64,000 nucleotides of DNA from Halobacillus sp. Nhm2S1 (GTDB lineage Bacteria; Bacillota; Bacilli; Bacillales; Halobacillaceae). The notes under the pieces were generated by a model, which searched no databases, was not told the origin of the DNA, and saw nothing but the letters and a program-made list of their open reading frames with translations. Within the stretch, counting starts at the first letter, position 1, and the number at the start of each line of letters is the position of its first letter. The position numbers were made by a program, and so were the translations under genes. The DNA lies in assembly GCF_019599545.1 (NCBI RefSeq), contig NZ_JAIEZV010000006.1:37730-101729 (forward strand), given 5' to 3'. Below are positions 8,152 to 17,029 of the stretch, in pieces.

Positions 8152-8532
8152 TTACTTTTTTTCCATGACAGCAAAATACTGATCTTCATTGTCCGCAAAG
8201 TTAAATACCCTGCCCGTTGGCATAGGAACAATTTCTCCTACGGTCACTTTTTGATTGATCAAATCATGGTGAAGCTGTTCAAAACGATCCGTAAAAAACA
8301 TTAAGGAAGGTGGATCAAGATTAAGGTCTGGAGACATTTCTGCAACCATTTCTTTATTGTGAAGAACAATGGTTGTTTCTACCCCCTCCTTGGGAGCAAC
8401 CTCAATCCATCTCATCCCCTCCCCATTATTTTCTTCAGAAATCACCACAAACCCTAATTTCTCTGTCCAAAAATTAACGGCTTCATCCTGGTCGTTCACA
8501 TACAACATAATTTGTCCTACTTTACTAAGCAC
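8152..8532 (-). CDS. VOC-family (glyoxalase/bleomycin-resistance-like) protein
   Basis: A 126-residue single VOC module: 'VGQIMLYVNDQDEAVNFWTEKLGF' opens the first beta-alpha-beta-beta-beta unit and 'LMFFTDRFEQLHHDLINQKV' the second, ending in 'FNFADNEDQYFAVMEKK'. Such small proteins dimerise to make metal sites used for glyoxalase, dioxygenase or antibiotic-sequestering activities. Metal ligands are not certain: a Gln near the start (GQIM) fits, others are unclear. Start is GTG 8532 with GGAGTGGAGGA upstream. It is a single-gene unit; substrate unknown. Confidence 0.82.
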   Translation of the reverse strand: MLSKVGQIMLYVNDQDEAVNFWTEKLGFVVISEENNGEGMRWIEVAPKEGVETTIVLHNKEMVAEMSPDLNLDPPSLMFFTDRFEQLHHDLINQKVTVGEIVPMPTGRVFNFADNEDQYFAVMEKK

Positions 8533-8619
8533 AATCCTCCACTCCCTAACAGTGATCCTTACCTATTCGCTAAATGGAGTGGGAATCCCTCTTATTATAG
8601 AAGCTTTGAGCGGGCCGTT

Positions 8620-9372
8620 TTATGTAAAGAAGAAAAGCTTGATTGCCATAGCAATGACGGCAACGATCAGGAACCTTTGAATCCATTTGTCTCCGTGCTT
8701 CACCGCAAATTTACTACCTAAAAATGCTCCGATACTTGTCCCAACCGCCAGGGTCACCCCGTAGCCCCAATGGATTTGATCATTGACGACGAAAACCACC
8801 AAGGCAGACAATGTATATACAGCAACGACAAAAACTTTGATGCTGTTAATCTTCACGAGAGATAAACCTGTCACCAAAGTCAGCGCTGCTATAATCACAA
8901 ATCCCACCCCGGCTTGGATGAACCCTCCATAGATACCTATAATGAAGAAGATAAAAGCAAGCCCAATCTTCTTCAACCGGGAGTCCTTGCCACTTGCCGC
9001 GGAAAGGTTTTTGTGAGGTTTCCATATCATGATCACTAAAACAACAATCATCACGATCGATAGGATACGATTAAACAGATCATCCGGGATATTCACCGCA
9101 ATTTGTGCACCAACGATTGAACCGATGAGAGCTGGTATCGCTAATAGCAGACTGAACTTCCCATCAAAATAGCCATCTTTACGATAAGAGATAATGGCGA
9201 CAATGTTCTGCGCCATCAGTGCAATTCGGTTGGTACCATTCGCCACAGCGGAAGGCAGACCGAAAAAAATGAGGATGGGCAGCGTTAAAAGAGACCCCCC
9301 GCCTGCGATGACGTTAATGAAGCCTGCTCCAATCCCTACCCCTAATATAGCCAGAAAAGATAGAATGGTCAC
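8620..9372 (-). CDS. TauE/SafE-family sulfite/anion exporter
   Basis: A 250-residue membrane protein with about seven to eight helices. It opens with 'GVGIGAGFINVIAGGGSLLTLPILIFFGLP', typical of the TauE/SafE family, and repeats the theme with 'GIYGGFIQAGVGFVIIAALTLVTG'. Members export sulfite, sulfoacetate or related small anions. Start is GTG 9372 behind AGGAGGGA. It lies 18 bases after the small lipoprotein gene and is probably co-transcribed with it. No sulfur-metabolism gene is adjacent, so the substrate is open. Confidence 0.87.
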   Translation of the reverse strand: MTILSFLAILGVGIGAGFINVIAGGGSLLTLPILIFFGLPSAVANGTNRIALMAQNIVAIISYRKDGYFDGKFSLLLAIPALIGSIVGAQIAVNIPDDLFNRILSIVMIVVLVIMIWKPHKNLSAASGKDSRLKKIGLAFIFFIIGIYGGFIQAGVGFVIIAALTLVTGLSLVKINSIKVFVVAVYTLSALVVFVVNDQIHWGYGVTLAVGTSIGAFLGSKFAVKHGDKWIQRFLIVAVIAMAIKLFFFT

Positions 9373-9390
9373 GATCTCCCTCCTTTTTAT

Positions 9391-9774
9391 TTATTCTGGT
9401 GCGCCTGCACGATCTATATAATCGGCTACTTCATCCAAGTTCGTCGTTTCCAACACAATCCCTTCTTGGTCCAATATAAAGTAAGTCGGGAAATTTGTAA
9501 TTTCTTTTCCATGTGCTTGTATGGATGTTTCTTTTTTCACTTGAATATCTACCTGTGTAAGGTCGATCGCTTCATTCGCTTGCATTTTTGCAACAAGCTC
9601 ATACATGCGTTGATACTCTGGATCTGCATCTCCCTCTGTCGGAACCTCCTCCACAAACGCCTGAAAGTGAATGTCCCCCTCCCTCTCAGGTAAAGGCAGG
9701 GACTGTTGGTTACTCTGACACCCTATCAACAGGAATAATAAAAGGATCCAATACCGAAAATACGTATTCTTCAA
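9391..9774 (-). CDS. Small lipoprotein, possibly thioredoxin-fold
   Basis: About 127 residues. I prefer the TTG start at 9774, eight bases behind AAGGAGG, because the GTG at 9783 overlaps that site. This gives MKNTYFRYW, a hydrophobic stretch, and the lipobox LIGC. The C-terminal part 'ITNFPTYFILDQEGIVLETT' has the strand-cis-Pro-strand look of a thioredoxin fold, but no CxxC is present, so it would not be an oxidoreductase. It is co-transcribed with the TauE/SafE exporter downstream. Function unknown. Confidence 0.7.
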   Translation of the reverse strand: MKNTYFRYWILLLFLLIGCQSNQQSLPLPEREGDIHFQAFVEEVPTEGDADPEYQRMYELVAKMQANEAIDLTQVDIQVKKETSIQAHGKEITNFPTYFILDQEGIVLETTNLDEVADYIDRAGAPE

Positions 9775-9832
9775 ATCATCCACCTCCTTCTTTCTCTTTC
9801 TTCATACAAAAAAATATAACATTCATCGTCAA

Positions 9833-9868
9833 AAAAAGCAGAACCTCCGATTTAAGGTTCTGCTTTTT
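9833..9868 (-). terminator. Intrinsic terminator after the ECF sigma gene
   Basis: AAAAAGCAGAACCT/AGGTTCTGCTTTTT forms a perfect stem of about 14 bp with a short loop. It lies directly downstream of the sigma factor gene on the minus strand and separates it from the lipoprotein-TauE pair. Confidence 0.9.
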
Positions 9869-9870
9869 CA

Positions 9871-10392
9871 TTACGCTGTAGAATAATGATGCCTTCCTTC
9901 TCCCAGCTCCCCCTTCATGGCCTGCCTCGCTCGGTGAAGGCGTGATTTGACGGCCGCTTGTGTAATATGAAGCGTTTGGGCGATTTCCTTTTCCTGCAGT
10001 TGCTTATCGTAACTCAGTTGAAACACAGCCCGAAGCTTAGGAGATAATGTGCTGATCCGCTTCTTGATATCTTCTTCTAGATGACGGCACTCACAAATGT
10101 GTTCAACATCTGAATCAGCGTTCTCATATAAAGGTTGAGGCATCGGCATCTCTTCTATCGGCAAAAGAACGGACCTCTTTTCTTTACGTAGAAGATCGAT
10201 CGCTTTCCGGTGAGCGATGGTGGAGAGCCAAGCCCCCACCTTCCCTTCTTCACGGATTTCATCGAGTTTATCATAAGCTTTTATAAAGGTTTCCTGAAGG
10301 ATATCTTCGGCTGAGCAAGGGTTCTTTGTTACTTTTAAGGCTGTGTAATAGACACGATGATAATACTGTTCATACATCTTACAAAAGTCCAT
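9871..10392 (-). CDS. ECF-type RNA polymerase sigma factor
   Basis: A 173-residue sigma-70 protein with region 2 (about 5-70: 'YEQYYHRVYYTALKVTKNPCSAEDILQETFIKAY') and region 4 (about 115-165: 'LSPKLRAVFQLSYDKQLQEKEIAQTLHITQAAVKSRLHRAR'). Regions 1 and 3 are missing, as in ECF factors. Start is ATG behind GATGGAGGAAG. It begins 18 bases after the ABC permease gene, so it probably shares that transcript. No anti-sigma gene follows; a strong terminator does. Its signal may therefore come through the upstream ABC/GntR genes, which is inference. Confidence 0.88.
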   Translation of the reverse strand: MDFCKMYEQYYHRVYYTALKVTKNPCSAEDILQETFIKAYDKLDEIREEGKVGAWLSTIAHRKAIDLLRKEKRSVLLPIEEMPMPQPLYENADSDVEHICECRHLEEDIKKRISTLSPKLRAVFQLSYDKQLQEKEIAQTLHITQAAVKSRLHRARQAMKGELGEGRHHYSTA

Positions 10393-10410
10393 CTTCCTCC
10401 ATCTCTCCCT

Positions 10411-12405
10411 TTATTCGAAGTGTTCCTTTATAAAGTTCGGGGCGTCACCTTCATCGAAGCTTAATAGATTGTAATGATTTTCGTTGCGTTCATCAAAGTA
10501 GAAAGCGGCGATATACTTTCCATCTTCTTGATTTTCTCTCCCTTGCAGTAGGGCTTCAACCTGATCCTTTTCAGTGACCTCCAGGGGTTCTACACCATCT
10601 TCTTTCAAACGATCAAACACGTAATGAACATAATCATGAACATAATCGCGATTATCAGGCCACTCGTAAACTTCAACTCGTTGTATGTCTTCTGGTTGAA
10701 TCATCATTTGTTCATAGATCCCTTCTTGCTTCATCCACTCGATGGTATGTTCATATGTGGGGAAGAGTTGAGCATGGTATGGATTATCACGTTCGCCATC
10801 AACAACAAAGGATACTCCTGAAGATAGACCTCTTGGCGCCACCATCTGGTCATAAGACAGTTCGTTAATGTCCTGCTTCAGTGCTTCCATAAAAGCTGAT
10901 ATTTCTTCAGGGTCATACAACTCTTCTCCTCCTGGACCTGCGTTCGGGTGAATCAACAACTGATCGATGTCAGTAGAGTTAAGACCTAGGACAGGATATT
11001 TAATACTCTTGTATTCTTTCGTTTCATAAACGGCTTTTTTCTCTTCTCGTACGTGCTCTTCACTTAATTGATATTGACGATAGACTTCACTGCCATCCTT
11101 CAACTCATATACAAAAAAGAAAGAATCTTCTCCATCCTTCAATGGATCACTTACCTCAATAAGCTGATCATGTAGGTTTAGTGCCGATTGTACTCCTTCT
11201 TCTGATGTGATGTAAGGCACATCAAGTTCATGATCAATAAGCTCCTGGTAATTCCAGTAACCACCACTGATATAGACTTTTTCTACTTCATCTTGTTCGG
11301 GAACGTAGGATTCATAATTCTGCCAAAGAAGTGGAATGGCAGCAATTAATACACCAGCAGCCGCACCATAAACCAGCCAACCTTTTAAATTTTGCAAGGA
11401 GAATACTCTCCAGGTTTTTTGAAGCAGCATGGAGGCCGCGGCATAACCGAATGTACCACCAATGAAATAGCCTGTAATCATCCAGCTATACGTATTTTGC
11501 GCAACACTGAAATACATGCCACCGAATAAAGCGAAGCAGAACGTGACTCCGAGTTTGAAAACTGGATCCAAAGCGCGTACAGCTAATGCACGTCCGGCTG
11601 CTTCCAATGGCCTTTTCTTATACAGCCATATGGAAGCGACGTAAAAGAGGATGGCAATGCCTCCATAAATGAATAGGGATATAGCTTCGACAGGGACACT
11701 AACCTCCTCCGGACCATAGCTGCGGTATTCTAAAAGGTCCACAAGGGGTGAAAAATACTGAAGGGAACGATCTAACACCATGTCACCGGAGTACCCTTTA
11801 ATATAAGCGGTTAGGTGAAAAGCGATCATCCCATATAACCCCACAGGTAAAAACAGTAGAATGAAAGTCAAAACTCCTTGTACAGCGGATATCCCGGTTA
11901 AAGTGCCGACAAAAACGCCCGCTACGAAAATAAGAAGACTCATTGTCGTAAACAGCCATAACCAATAACTTGCATTCCCGATCGTATAGTAATCTGTTAC
12001 GTCCGTTACTCCAGCCGTAATAACAAGAACCAAATAGTTTAGTAAAATTGGCAAGATTAATAGAATAATGCCTGAGAGAATATGGTGATGAAACAGGTTT
12101 CCTCTCTTCATAGGAAAGCTGTGAGCAAAATCTGAAGCCCCTTTAACATGCAGGTAACGGAATAAAAACACCGCCATCAGCACCGGCATAACAATTAAAA
12201 ATAGGGATTGAAGCTCATATGCAAATATCCCGCCAAATAATCCACGATCGTCGGTGATACGCGGTTCATCTCTACCAAATTCCATGAATAACTGCATAGG
12301 AACAACGAAAAACAATCCTAAAAAGTAGACGATACTGATCCATCCGACATTTCGGAAATCCTGCTTGATGATCTCTTTGTTAAACGAGGATGTTTTCGAA
12401 CGCAT
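10411..12405 (-). CDS. ABC transporter permease with large C-terminal extracellular part
   Basis: A 664-residue membrane protein. The N-terminal 400 residues hold about ten hydrophobic helices in the manner of ABC-2 permeases; the C-terminal 250 residues are hydrophilic and acidic ('EQDEVEKVYISGGYW', 'FYFDERNENHYNLLSFDEGD') and probably extracytoplasmic. Start is ATG 12405 behind GGGAGGTG; the reading frame upstream of it only overlaps the ATPase gene. Start and ATPase stop overlap by 26 bases. The GntR-ATPase-permease order is that of YtrA-type loci linked to cell-envelope stress. Substrate unknown. Confidence 0.85.
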   Translation of the reverse strand: MRSKTSSFNKEIIKQDFRNVGWISIVYFLGLFFVVPMQLFMEFGRDEPRITDDRGLFGGIFAYELQSLFLIVMPVLMAVFLFRYLHVKGASDFAHSFPMKRGNLFHHHILSGIILLILPILLNYLVLVITAGVTDVTDYYTIGNASYWLWLFTTMSLLIFVAGVFVGTLTGISAVQGVLTFILLFLPVGLYGMIAFHLTAYIKGYSGDMVLDRSLQYFSPLVDLLEYRSYGPEEVSVPVEAISLFIYGGIAILFYVASIWLYKKRPLEAAGRALAVRALDPVFKLGVTFCFALFGGMYFSVAQNTYSWMITGYFIGGTFGYAAASMLLQKTWRVFSLQNLKGWLVYGAAAGVLIAAIPLLWQNYESYVPEQDEVEKVYISGGYWNYQELIDHELDVPYITSEEGVQSALNLHDQLIEVSDPLKDGEDSFFFVYELKDGSEVYRQYQLSEEHVREEKKAVYETKEYKSIKYPVLGLNSTDIDQLLIHPNAGPGGEELYDPEEISAFMEALKQDINELSYDQMVAPRGLSSGVSFVVDGERDNPYHAQLFPTYEHTIEWMKQEGIYEQMMIQPEDIQRVEVYEWPDNRDYVHDYVHYVFDRLKEDGVEPLEVTEKDQVEALLQGRENQEDGKYIAAFYFDERNENHYNLLSFDEGDAPNFIKEHFE

Positions 12406-13279
12406 ACCCGACACCTCCCATTTCATAAATAAAGATCTCCTCAAGCGTAAGTGGAAGCCTGTCATAAACAAGGGGGCGGTGTTTTTTGATGCCAGCTGAT
12501 ATGTCAGCTTCATTTCCTCGAACAATCAGCAGCCAGACACTGCCTCGCTTTTCTTTATGAAGAATATCAAGGTTCGACTCTTCCGGTTGAAAAGAATCTT
12601 CGTTAAAAGCAACCTGGATTTTGTGAACATCAGCTTTCAAATCATCCAAATCACGTTCAAGAAGGATTTCCCCTTTATGTAGAATTCCGACATGGTCACA
12701 GATATCTTCGACTTCCCTTAAGTTGTGGGAAGATATTAAAACGGTCATCTCCCGTTCCGCCACATCCTGAATGATCAAGTTCCGGACTTTCTGCCTCATG
12801 ACAGCATCAAGTCCATCGAATGGCTCATCGAGAATTAAAACATCAGGCATCGCTGACATGGCCAGCCAAAAGGCGACTTGCCGCTGCATCCCCTTTGAGA
12901 ACTGACTGATTTTCTTTTTTTCATCCAGTTGAAAGACATTTTTTAATTTCTCATATCGCTCTTCGTTCCAACTGTCGTACATGGACCGGTGATAATCTGC
13001 CATTTGACGCGTCGTGTACTGTGGCAAAAAGTAGAGACTGTCAGGGATGAAGACCATCCTTTGTTTGACGGATTCGTTCTCAAACACACCATCCTCCAAA
13101 ACATGAACCTGGCCATTGTTCTGCTTAAGAATGCCTGTCAAAATCCGCATTAATGTTGTTTTCCCTGCACCATTGGAACCAAGAAGGCCGTAGATCGATC
13201 CTTTCTTCACATGAAAGGAAACGTCTTTTAAAACCCTGGTTCGATCAAACGATTTACTGACCGTATTGACCTCAATCAT
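12380..13279 (-). CDS. ABC transporter ATP-binding protein
   Basis: A 299-residue ATPase. Walker A is GSNGAGKTT, the signature region 'ISQFSKGMQRQ' is a variant of LSGGQ, Walker B is VLILDEPFDGLD, and the H-loop is ISSHN. The C-terminal 80 residues are a family-specific tail. Start is ATG 13279 behind AAGGAGGT; it overlaps the GntR stop by 8 bases and its own stop overlaps the permease start, so the three genes are translationally coupled. It powers the downstream permease. Confidence 0.92.
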   Translation of the reverse strand: MIEVNTVSKSFDRTRVLKDVSFHVKKGSIYGLLGSNGAGKTTLMRILTGILKQNNGQVHVLEDGVFENESVKQRMVFIPDSLYFLPQYTTRQMADYHRSMYDSWNEERYEKLKNVFQLDEKKKISQFSKGMQRQVAFWLAMSAMPDVLILDEPFDGLDAVMRQKVRNLIIQDVAEREMTVLISSHNLREVEDICDHVGILHKGEILLERDLDDLKADVHKIQVAFNEDSFQPEESNLDILHKEKRGSVWLLIVRGNEADISAGIKKHRPLVYDRLPLTLEEIFIYEMGGVGYAFENILV

Positions 13280-13649
13280 CCTGCTGACCTCCTTCAACTT
13301 CTTGGAGAAGAGCAGCGATCTCTTCTGATGTCATCCCTAAATAAATCGCTTCCGCAAACAGCTTCTTCAACTCTTCTCTCACTTTTTTCAACTCCTCTTC
13401 GTTATCGACTTTTCCAGAAGGATGCACGAAACTCCCTTTCCCCTTCAACGAGTAGATATACCCTTGCGACTCTAACTCCCGATACGCTTTCTGAATCGTA
13501 TTCGGATTGATTGTCAACTGCTGGGCAAGTTCCCTCACAGAAGGTAGTTTTTCGTCTTCCTTCAGAACGTCATTGATAATCAGTTGCTTCAACTTTTCCA
13601 CGAGCTGCTCGTAAATCGGCTTTCGGCTCCTGACGTCCAACTCAAACAT
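13272..13649 (-). CDS. GntR-family regulator, YtrA subfamily
   Basis: A 125-residue protein. The N-terminal winged helix is 'PIYEQLVEKLKQLIINDVL...LPSVRELAQQLTINPNTIQKAYRELE', the YtrA pattern, and the C-terminal tail is only about 50 residues, too short for an effector domain. Such proteins repress the ABC operon they head and respond to envelope antibiotics in known cases. It is first in a coupled GntR-ATPase-permease operon. Upstream on the same strand AATACAG occurs twice within 16 bases (near 13681-13696), a possible operator. Confidence 0.9.
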   Translation of the reverse strand: MFELDVRSRKPIYEQLVEKLKQLIINDVLKEDEKLPSVRELAQQLTINPNTIQKAYRELESQGYIYSLKGKGSFVHPSGKVDNEEELKKVREELKKLFAEAIYLGMTSEEIAALLQEVEGGQQDD

Positions 13650-13654
13650 CCAGC

Positions 13655-13730
13655 CACCTCCAACGGTGTGTTCTATCTGTATTAACTGTATTATTACTTC
13701 TAGTACAGTAGTATATAGGAGGATCTTCCA
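13655..13730 (-). promoter_or_regulatory. Candidate control region of the GntR-ABC operon
   Basis: Read on the minus strand, the region upstream of the regulator has AATACAGTTAATACAG, a direct repeat of AATACAG, next to TACTGTACTAG. YtrA-type repressors bind such AT-rich repeated sites over their own promoter. Exact -35 and -10 boxes are not convincing. Confidence 0.3.
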
Positions 13731-13861
13731 TTTGAGAAGTCCCTATTTTAATTTTTTCCAAAGAATCACAAATTCTTCCTTGTAAACATGACCCTTCTCA
13801 TGAAGAAAACAAAGTGTGAATAAGATGAAAGAGATGACCTAAGAAAAAGAGGGTGATGAAG

Positions 13862-14662
13862 GTGAAAGACTATACAGAACAAGCGAATTTTGAACATCTC
13901 TTCTGGTTGCAGATCCTTGGTGACCACGCCCGTTTCATTCGGGATTCTTTGTACGCTTCCGAAGAGGAAACGTTAAATCAAGTGAGGGATTATGTCACAC
14001 AGTGGGATGATCTTTTGAACATGGTGCGTGAAGGTAATGTGGAGGACATGGCCGGATTTTCCATGCAAGTAGGGGAAAAAGCACGTAGCTTTCACAAGTT
14101 TAAACTCAACCTGATTGAACGTTCCCTACTTGGAAAAGTAAAGATCCATTTGAGCCCGACCTTTCTCAACCATATGGTCAATGAAGTAGAAGAGTATTTG
14201 CTTGTGCTTGGTTTTTTAGGAAAAGGAGATGTTCCTCCATTATTTCATGAGCTGCACCACCACATGCTCTGGTTGATGGATGCTTCTGGGCATGCAGGAG
14301 CCATCCATGATGAATTGGATGCTGTGGAACAAAGGTTAAAAGAAAAAAGTGATACATTCCGAAAACATTTCGATCAGTTCTACATAAAAGCAGTGGAGAT
14401 GAAAGGGTATCTGAGAACAAACCAGCACTCCTTTCCTGCTCTGAAACGATTAAACAATGAAGTAGATCTGGAAATGAAGATCTTTCGTACATTTTTAGAG
14501 GAAATAGAGGAGATGGAAATGAATGAAGTCATACTCGGAACTTTCTCCCCCCTTATGGCTGACCACATGGCAAGAGAAGAATGCTACTACCTTTACAAAT
14601 TAGCAGAAACCACAAATGGCGAATATCCAACCTGCGATCCAACTAAACCCCGCGTGGAGTGA
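13862..14662 (+). CDS. DUF2935 protein (hemerythrin-like helical bundle)
   Basis: About 266 residues, nearly all helical, built of two similar halves. Each starts with a similar helix: 'ANFEHLFWLQILGDHARFIRDSL' near the N-terminus and 'LGTFSPLMADHMAREECYYLYKL' near the C-terminus; the conserved E..H...H...E residues suggest a di-metal site as in the DUF2935 family of Bacilli. Start choice: GTG 13862 lies eight bases behind GAGGG, while ATG 13856 is too close. The gene stands alone and is followed by a terminator. Function in vivo is unknown. Confidence 0.82.
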   Translation: MKDYTEQANFEHLFWLQILGDHARFIRDSLYASEEETLNQVRDYVTQWDDLLNMVREGNVEDMAGFSMQVGEKARSFHKFKLNLIERSLLGKVKIHLSPTFLNHMVNEVEEYLLVLGFLGKGDVPPLFHELHHHMLWLMDASGHAGAIHDELDAVEQRLKEKSDTFRKHFDQFYIKAVEMKGYLRTNQHSFPALKRLNNEVDLEMKIFRTFLEEIEEMEMNEVILGTFSPLMADHMAREECYYLYKLAETTNGEYPTCDPTKPRVE

Positions 14663-14693
14663 ATTACCAAATAATGTATGACCTGGTACACCA
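14660..14693. repeat. Dispersed palindromic repeat, copy A (partial)
   Basis: TGTATGACCTGGTACACCA, with TGACCTGGT at 14679-14687. The reverse complement matches the core GTACCAGGTCAT of copies at 26954, 37176 and 48241. This copy has lost most of its 5' arm. Confidence 0.6.
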
Positions 14694-14701
14694 GTAAATG
14701 T

Positions 14702-14744
14702 AAAAAAGCCGCAGAACCTTTAGGAAAGGGTTGCGGCTTTTCTT
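14702..14744. terminator. Bidirectional terminator
   Basis: AAAAGCCGCA...CCTTT pairs with AAAGG...TGCGGCTTTT around a short loop, with A and T runs at either side, between the convergent DUF2935 and flavin-reductase genes. Confidence 0.88.
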
Positions 14745-15341
14745 TTATTTGGGAAGGTCGTTGTTGGGGAGTGAGAAGAAGTTCCGGATATAGCTGTAAT
14801 CTCCAGCCATTCGTCCGACAGGCTTCATCTTATGTGGATCCACTTTGTCTGTTTCTATATAAACGTCATCCTTGATGTGGTAGCCGACCAGCCTCCCTAA
14901 CACCAGATTTCCTTCACCGATTTCGATCACTTGATCGAGCTTACATTCCATGTGAACGGGTGATTGTTTTACTCTTGGAACGGATACGAAATCACCATCT
15001 TCGAAATCTGTCCCTGCCATCTCAAACTCATCGACATCAGGATCATATCTTTTACTGCTCTCATGCATCTGATTAGCCAAAGATTCTGAAACGACATTAA
15101 TAATAAACTGCTTTGTTTCCTTAATATTTTTCAAAGTATCTTTATCTCTGTCCACACTTCCGACAGAAAAACAAAGCGTGATCGGATTCATAGAGGCTAC
15201 CGTGAAAAAACTGAACGGAGCCAGATTACGTATGCCATCCTGACTTACTGTCGATACCCAGGCAATGGGACGTGGCACGATTGCCCCTTTAATCAACTTA
15301 CTCATGGAATGACTTTCAAATTCTTCTTCACTAATAAACAC
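14745..15341 (-). CDS. Flavin reductase-like FMN-binding protein
   Basis: A 198-residue split-barrel flavoprotein. Signs are 'KLIKGAIVPRPIAWVSTVS' and 'NLAPFSFFTVASMNPITLCFSVG', which form the FMN pocket in this family, then 'TLKNIKETKQFIINVV'. Start is GTG 15341, seven bases behind AGGAG; the in-frame ATG upstream has no ribosome site. Members reduce FMN with NAD(P)H for a partner monooxygenase or act as stand-alone reductases. No monooxygenase is adjacent. Confidence 0.85.
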   Translation of the reverse strand: MFISEEEFESHSMSKLIKGAIVPRPIAWVSTVSQDGIRNLAPFSFFTVASMNPITLCFSVGSVDRDKDTLKNIKETKQFIINVVSESLANQMHESSKRYDPDVDEFEMAGTDFEDGDFVSVPRVKQSPVHMECKLDQVIEIGEGNLVLGRLVGYHIKDDVYIETDKVDPHKMKPVGRMAGDYSYIRNFFSLPNNDLPK

Positions 15342-15476
15342 CTGATCCCTCCTATCTATCTCTAGTGTATGACTTTTTCTCCCAAAGCTCATCTTCCTTG
15401 CTCATTTTATACGTTTAACATTATATGTAAAGGGAATATATGGGTATCTTACAGTTTGTCGAAAGGGGATCTTTCA

Positions 15477-16892
15477 TTGGGAGATTTATGGAATAGTATC
15501 AAAGAGGGGATTACTACGATTTCCGACTTTTTATGGACGTATCCATTAGCGATCATCTTGATTCTGGGTGGAATCTTCCTTACCATTCGGATTAAGTTTT
15601 TCCAATTTCGCTTTTTTGGACATGTTCTCCATCAAACCATCGGACAGATATTCAAGAAAACGAAAAAGAAAGGGACAATCACCCCATTCCAGGCTTTCAC
15701 TTCAGCCTTAGCTTCTACAGCTGGTGCAACGAATATCGTCGGTGTGCCTGTCGCGATTTCTTTAGGTGGACCAGGGGCTTTGTTCTGGATGTGGCTGGTC
15801 GCTTTAATTGGAATGGCCACAAAATATAGTGAAATATTATTGGGAATGAAATACAGGGAAACCAACGAGAAAAACATTTGGGTCGGCGGTCCTCAATATT
15901 ACATAAAAAAGGCCTTGGGTTGGAAGTGGGTCTCCACCGCCTTCGCATTCTTCCTAATGATTGAGTTAATTCCAAGTACAATGGTCCAGTCCAATTCCAT
16001 CGCTACTCAAACAGAGGGTGCCTTCGGGTGGCCGGTTGAAATTACAGGGGTCGTCATGTGTGCAGCGATTGCTGTCGTCGTTTTCGGTGGCATTAAAAGG
16101 ATTGCCAAGGTCACTGATAAGATGGTGCCAGGCATGGTTCTGATTTACCTCTCTGTGTGTTTATACGTTATATTTGCCAACATTGATCAAATCCCCAACG
16201 TATTTGGATTGATCTTCACCCACGCTTTTACACCGATTTCCGCAACTGGTGGTTTTGCCGGTGCTGCCGTTGCCCAAGCGTTACGCTGGGGAATTGCGCG
16301 TGGTCTGTATTCAAATGAAGCAGGTCTCGGAACGGCATCGATTGCCCATGCCGCAGCCAAAACGGATCACCCTTCCCGACAGGCTTTATGGGGAATCTTC
16401 AGCGTATTCGTTGATACCATTGTCATTTGTACCGTGTCTGGTTTGACCGTCCTCGTCACCGGCGCATGGCAGGAAGTCGGTGGTAGTGATGCATCGAACA
16501 TGATCAACGTGGCCATTGGTACCGAATTCGGTGATGCGTTCGGAGGCAGTTTCATCACTGTATTTTTACTCTTTTTTGTCATTACGACCATCGGTGTCCT
16601 GGTCTTTTATGGTGAAAAGCAAGCGGAGTATCTATTCGGTTTACGCGCAGCCAAAATTATGCGGATCGTCTACATCATAGCTGTATTTGTAGGAGCAATT
16701 GGAGGACTTCAATTCGTCTGGCAGTTCCTAGATTTGATTTTAGCTTTCGTCCTGCTTACAAACATCATTCCATTACTGTTCCTGCACAAGGAAATTGCAG
16801 CTCTAACAGATGACTACGTGAATCGTGTGTACAAAAAACGGACGAAGAAAAGAAAAGTCCAATTGTTTCATGAAGAAGAAGATGCCAGTTAA
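15477..16892 (+). CDS. AGCS-family alanine/glycine:cation symporter
   Basis: A 471-residue protein with about 11 helices. The family signature appears as 'PFQAFTSALASTAGATNIVGVPVAISLGGPGALFWMW' followed by 'GMATKYSEILLGMKYRE', and later 'RGLYSNEAGLGTASIAHAAA'. AGCS carriers take up alanine or glycine with Na+ or H+. Start is TTG 15477, eight bases behind GAAAGGGG; the upstream frame has no better site. The N-terminal region resembles AlsT. Single gene with a terminator behind it; Na+ coupling would suit a salt-adapted host. Confidence 0.9.
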   Translation: MGDLWNSIKEGITTISDFLWTYPLAIILILGGIFLTIRIKFFQFRFFGHVLHQTIGQIFKKTKKKGTITPFQAFTSALASTAGATNIVGVPVAISLGGPGALFWMWLVALIGMATKYSEILLGMKYRETNEKNIWVGGPQYYIKKALGWKWVSTAFAFFLMIELIPSTMVQSNSIATQTEGAFGWPVEITGVVMCAAIAVVVFGGIKRIAKVTDKMVPGMVLIYLSVCLYVIFANIDQIPNVFGLIFTHAFTPISATGGFAGAAVAQALRWGIARGLYSNEAGLGTASIAHAAAKTDHPSRQALWGIFSVFVDTIVICTVSGLTVLVTGAWQEVGGSDASNMINVAIGTEFGDAFGGSFITVFLLFFVITTIGVLVFYGEKQAEYLFGLRAAKIMRIVYIIAVFVGAIGGLQFVWQFLDLILAFVLLTNIIPLLFLHKEIAALTDDYVNRVYKKRTKKRKVQLFHEEEDAS

Positions 16893-16905
16893 AACGATCA
16901 ATCGT

Positions 16906-16938
16906 AAAAAGGAGATTCCTGTCCAGGAGTCTCCTTTT
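16906..16938 (+). terminator. Intrinsic terminator after the AGCS gene
   Basis: AAAGGAGATTCCTG and CAGGAGTCTCCTTTT form a stem with one mismatch and a 2-base loop, then a T-rich run. Confidence 0.82.
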
Positions 16939-16993
16939 CCTTTTTTCCATTTCACTTATTGATCAACTTCATCACATAGAAAAATCCATAAAA

Positions 16994-17022
16994 AAACAAG
17001 CACCTTCAAAAGGTGCTTGTTT
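16994..17022 (-). terminator. Intrinsic terminator after the SleB-like gene
   Basis: AAACAAGCACCTT/AAGGTGCTTGTTT perfect 13-bp stem with a 3-base loop, directly downstream of the hydrolase gene on the minus strand. Confidence 0.88.
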
Positions 17023-17029
17023 AGACGGT

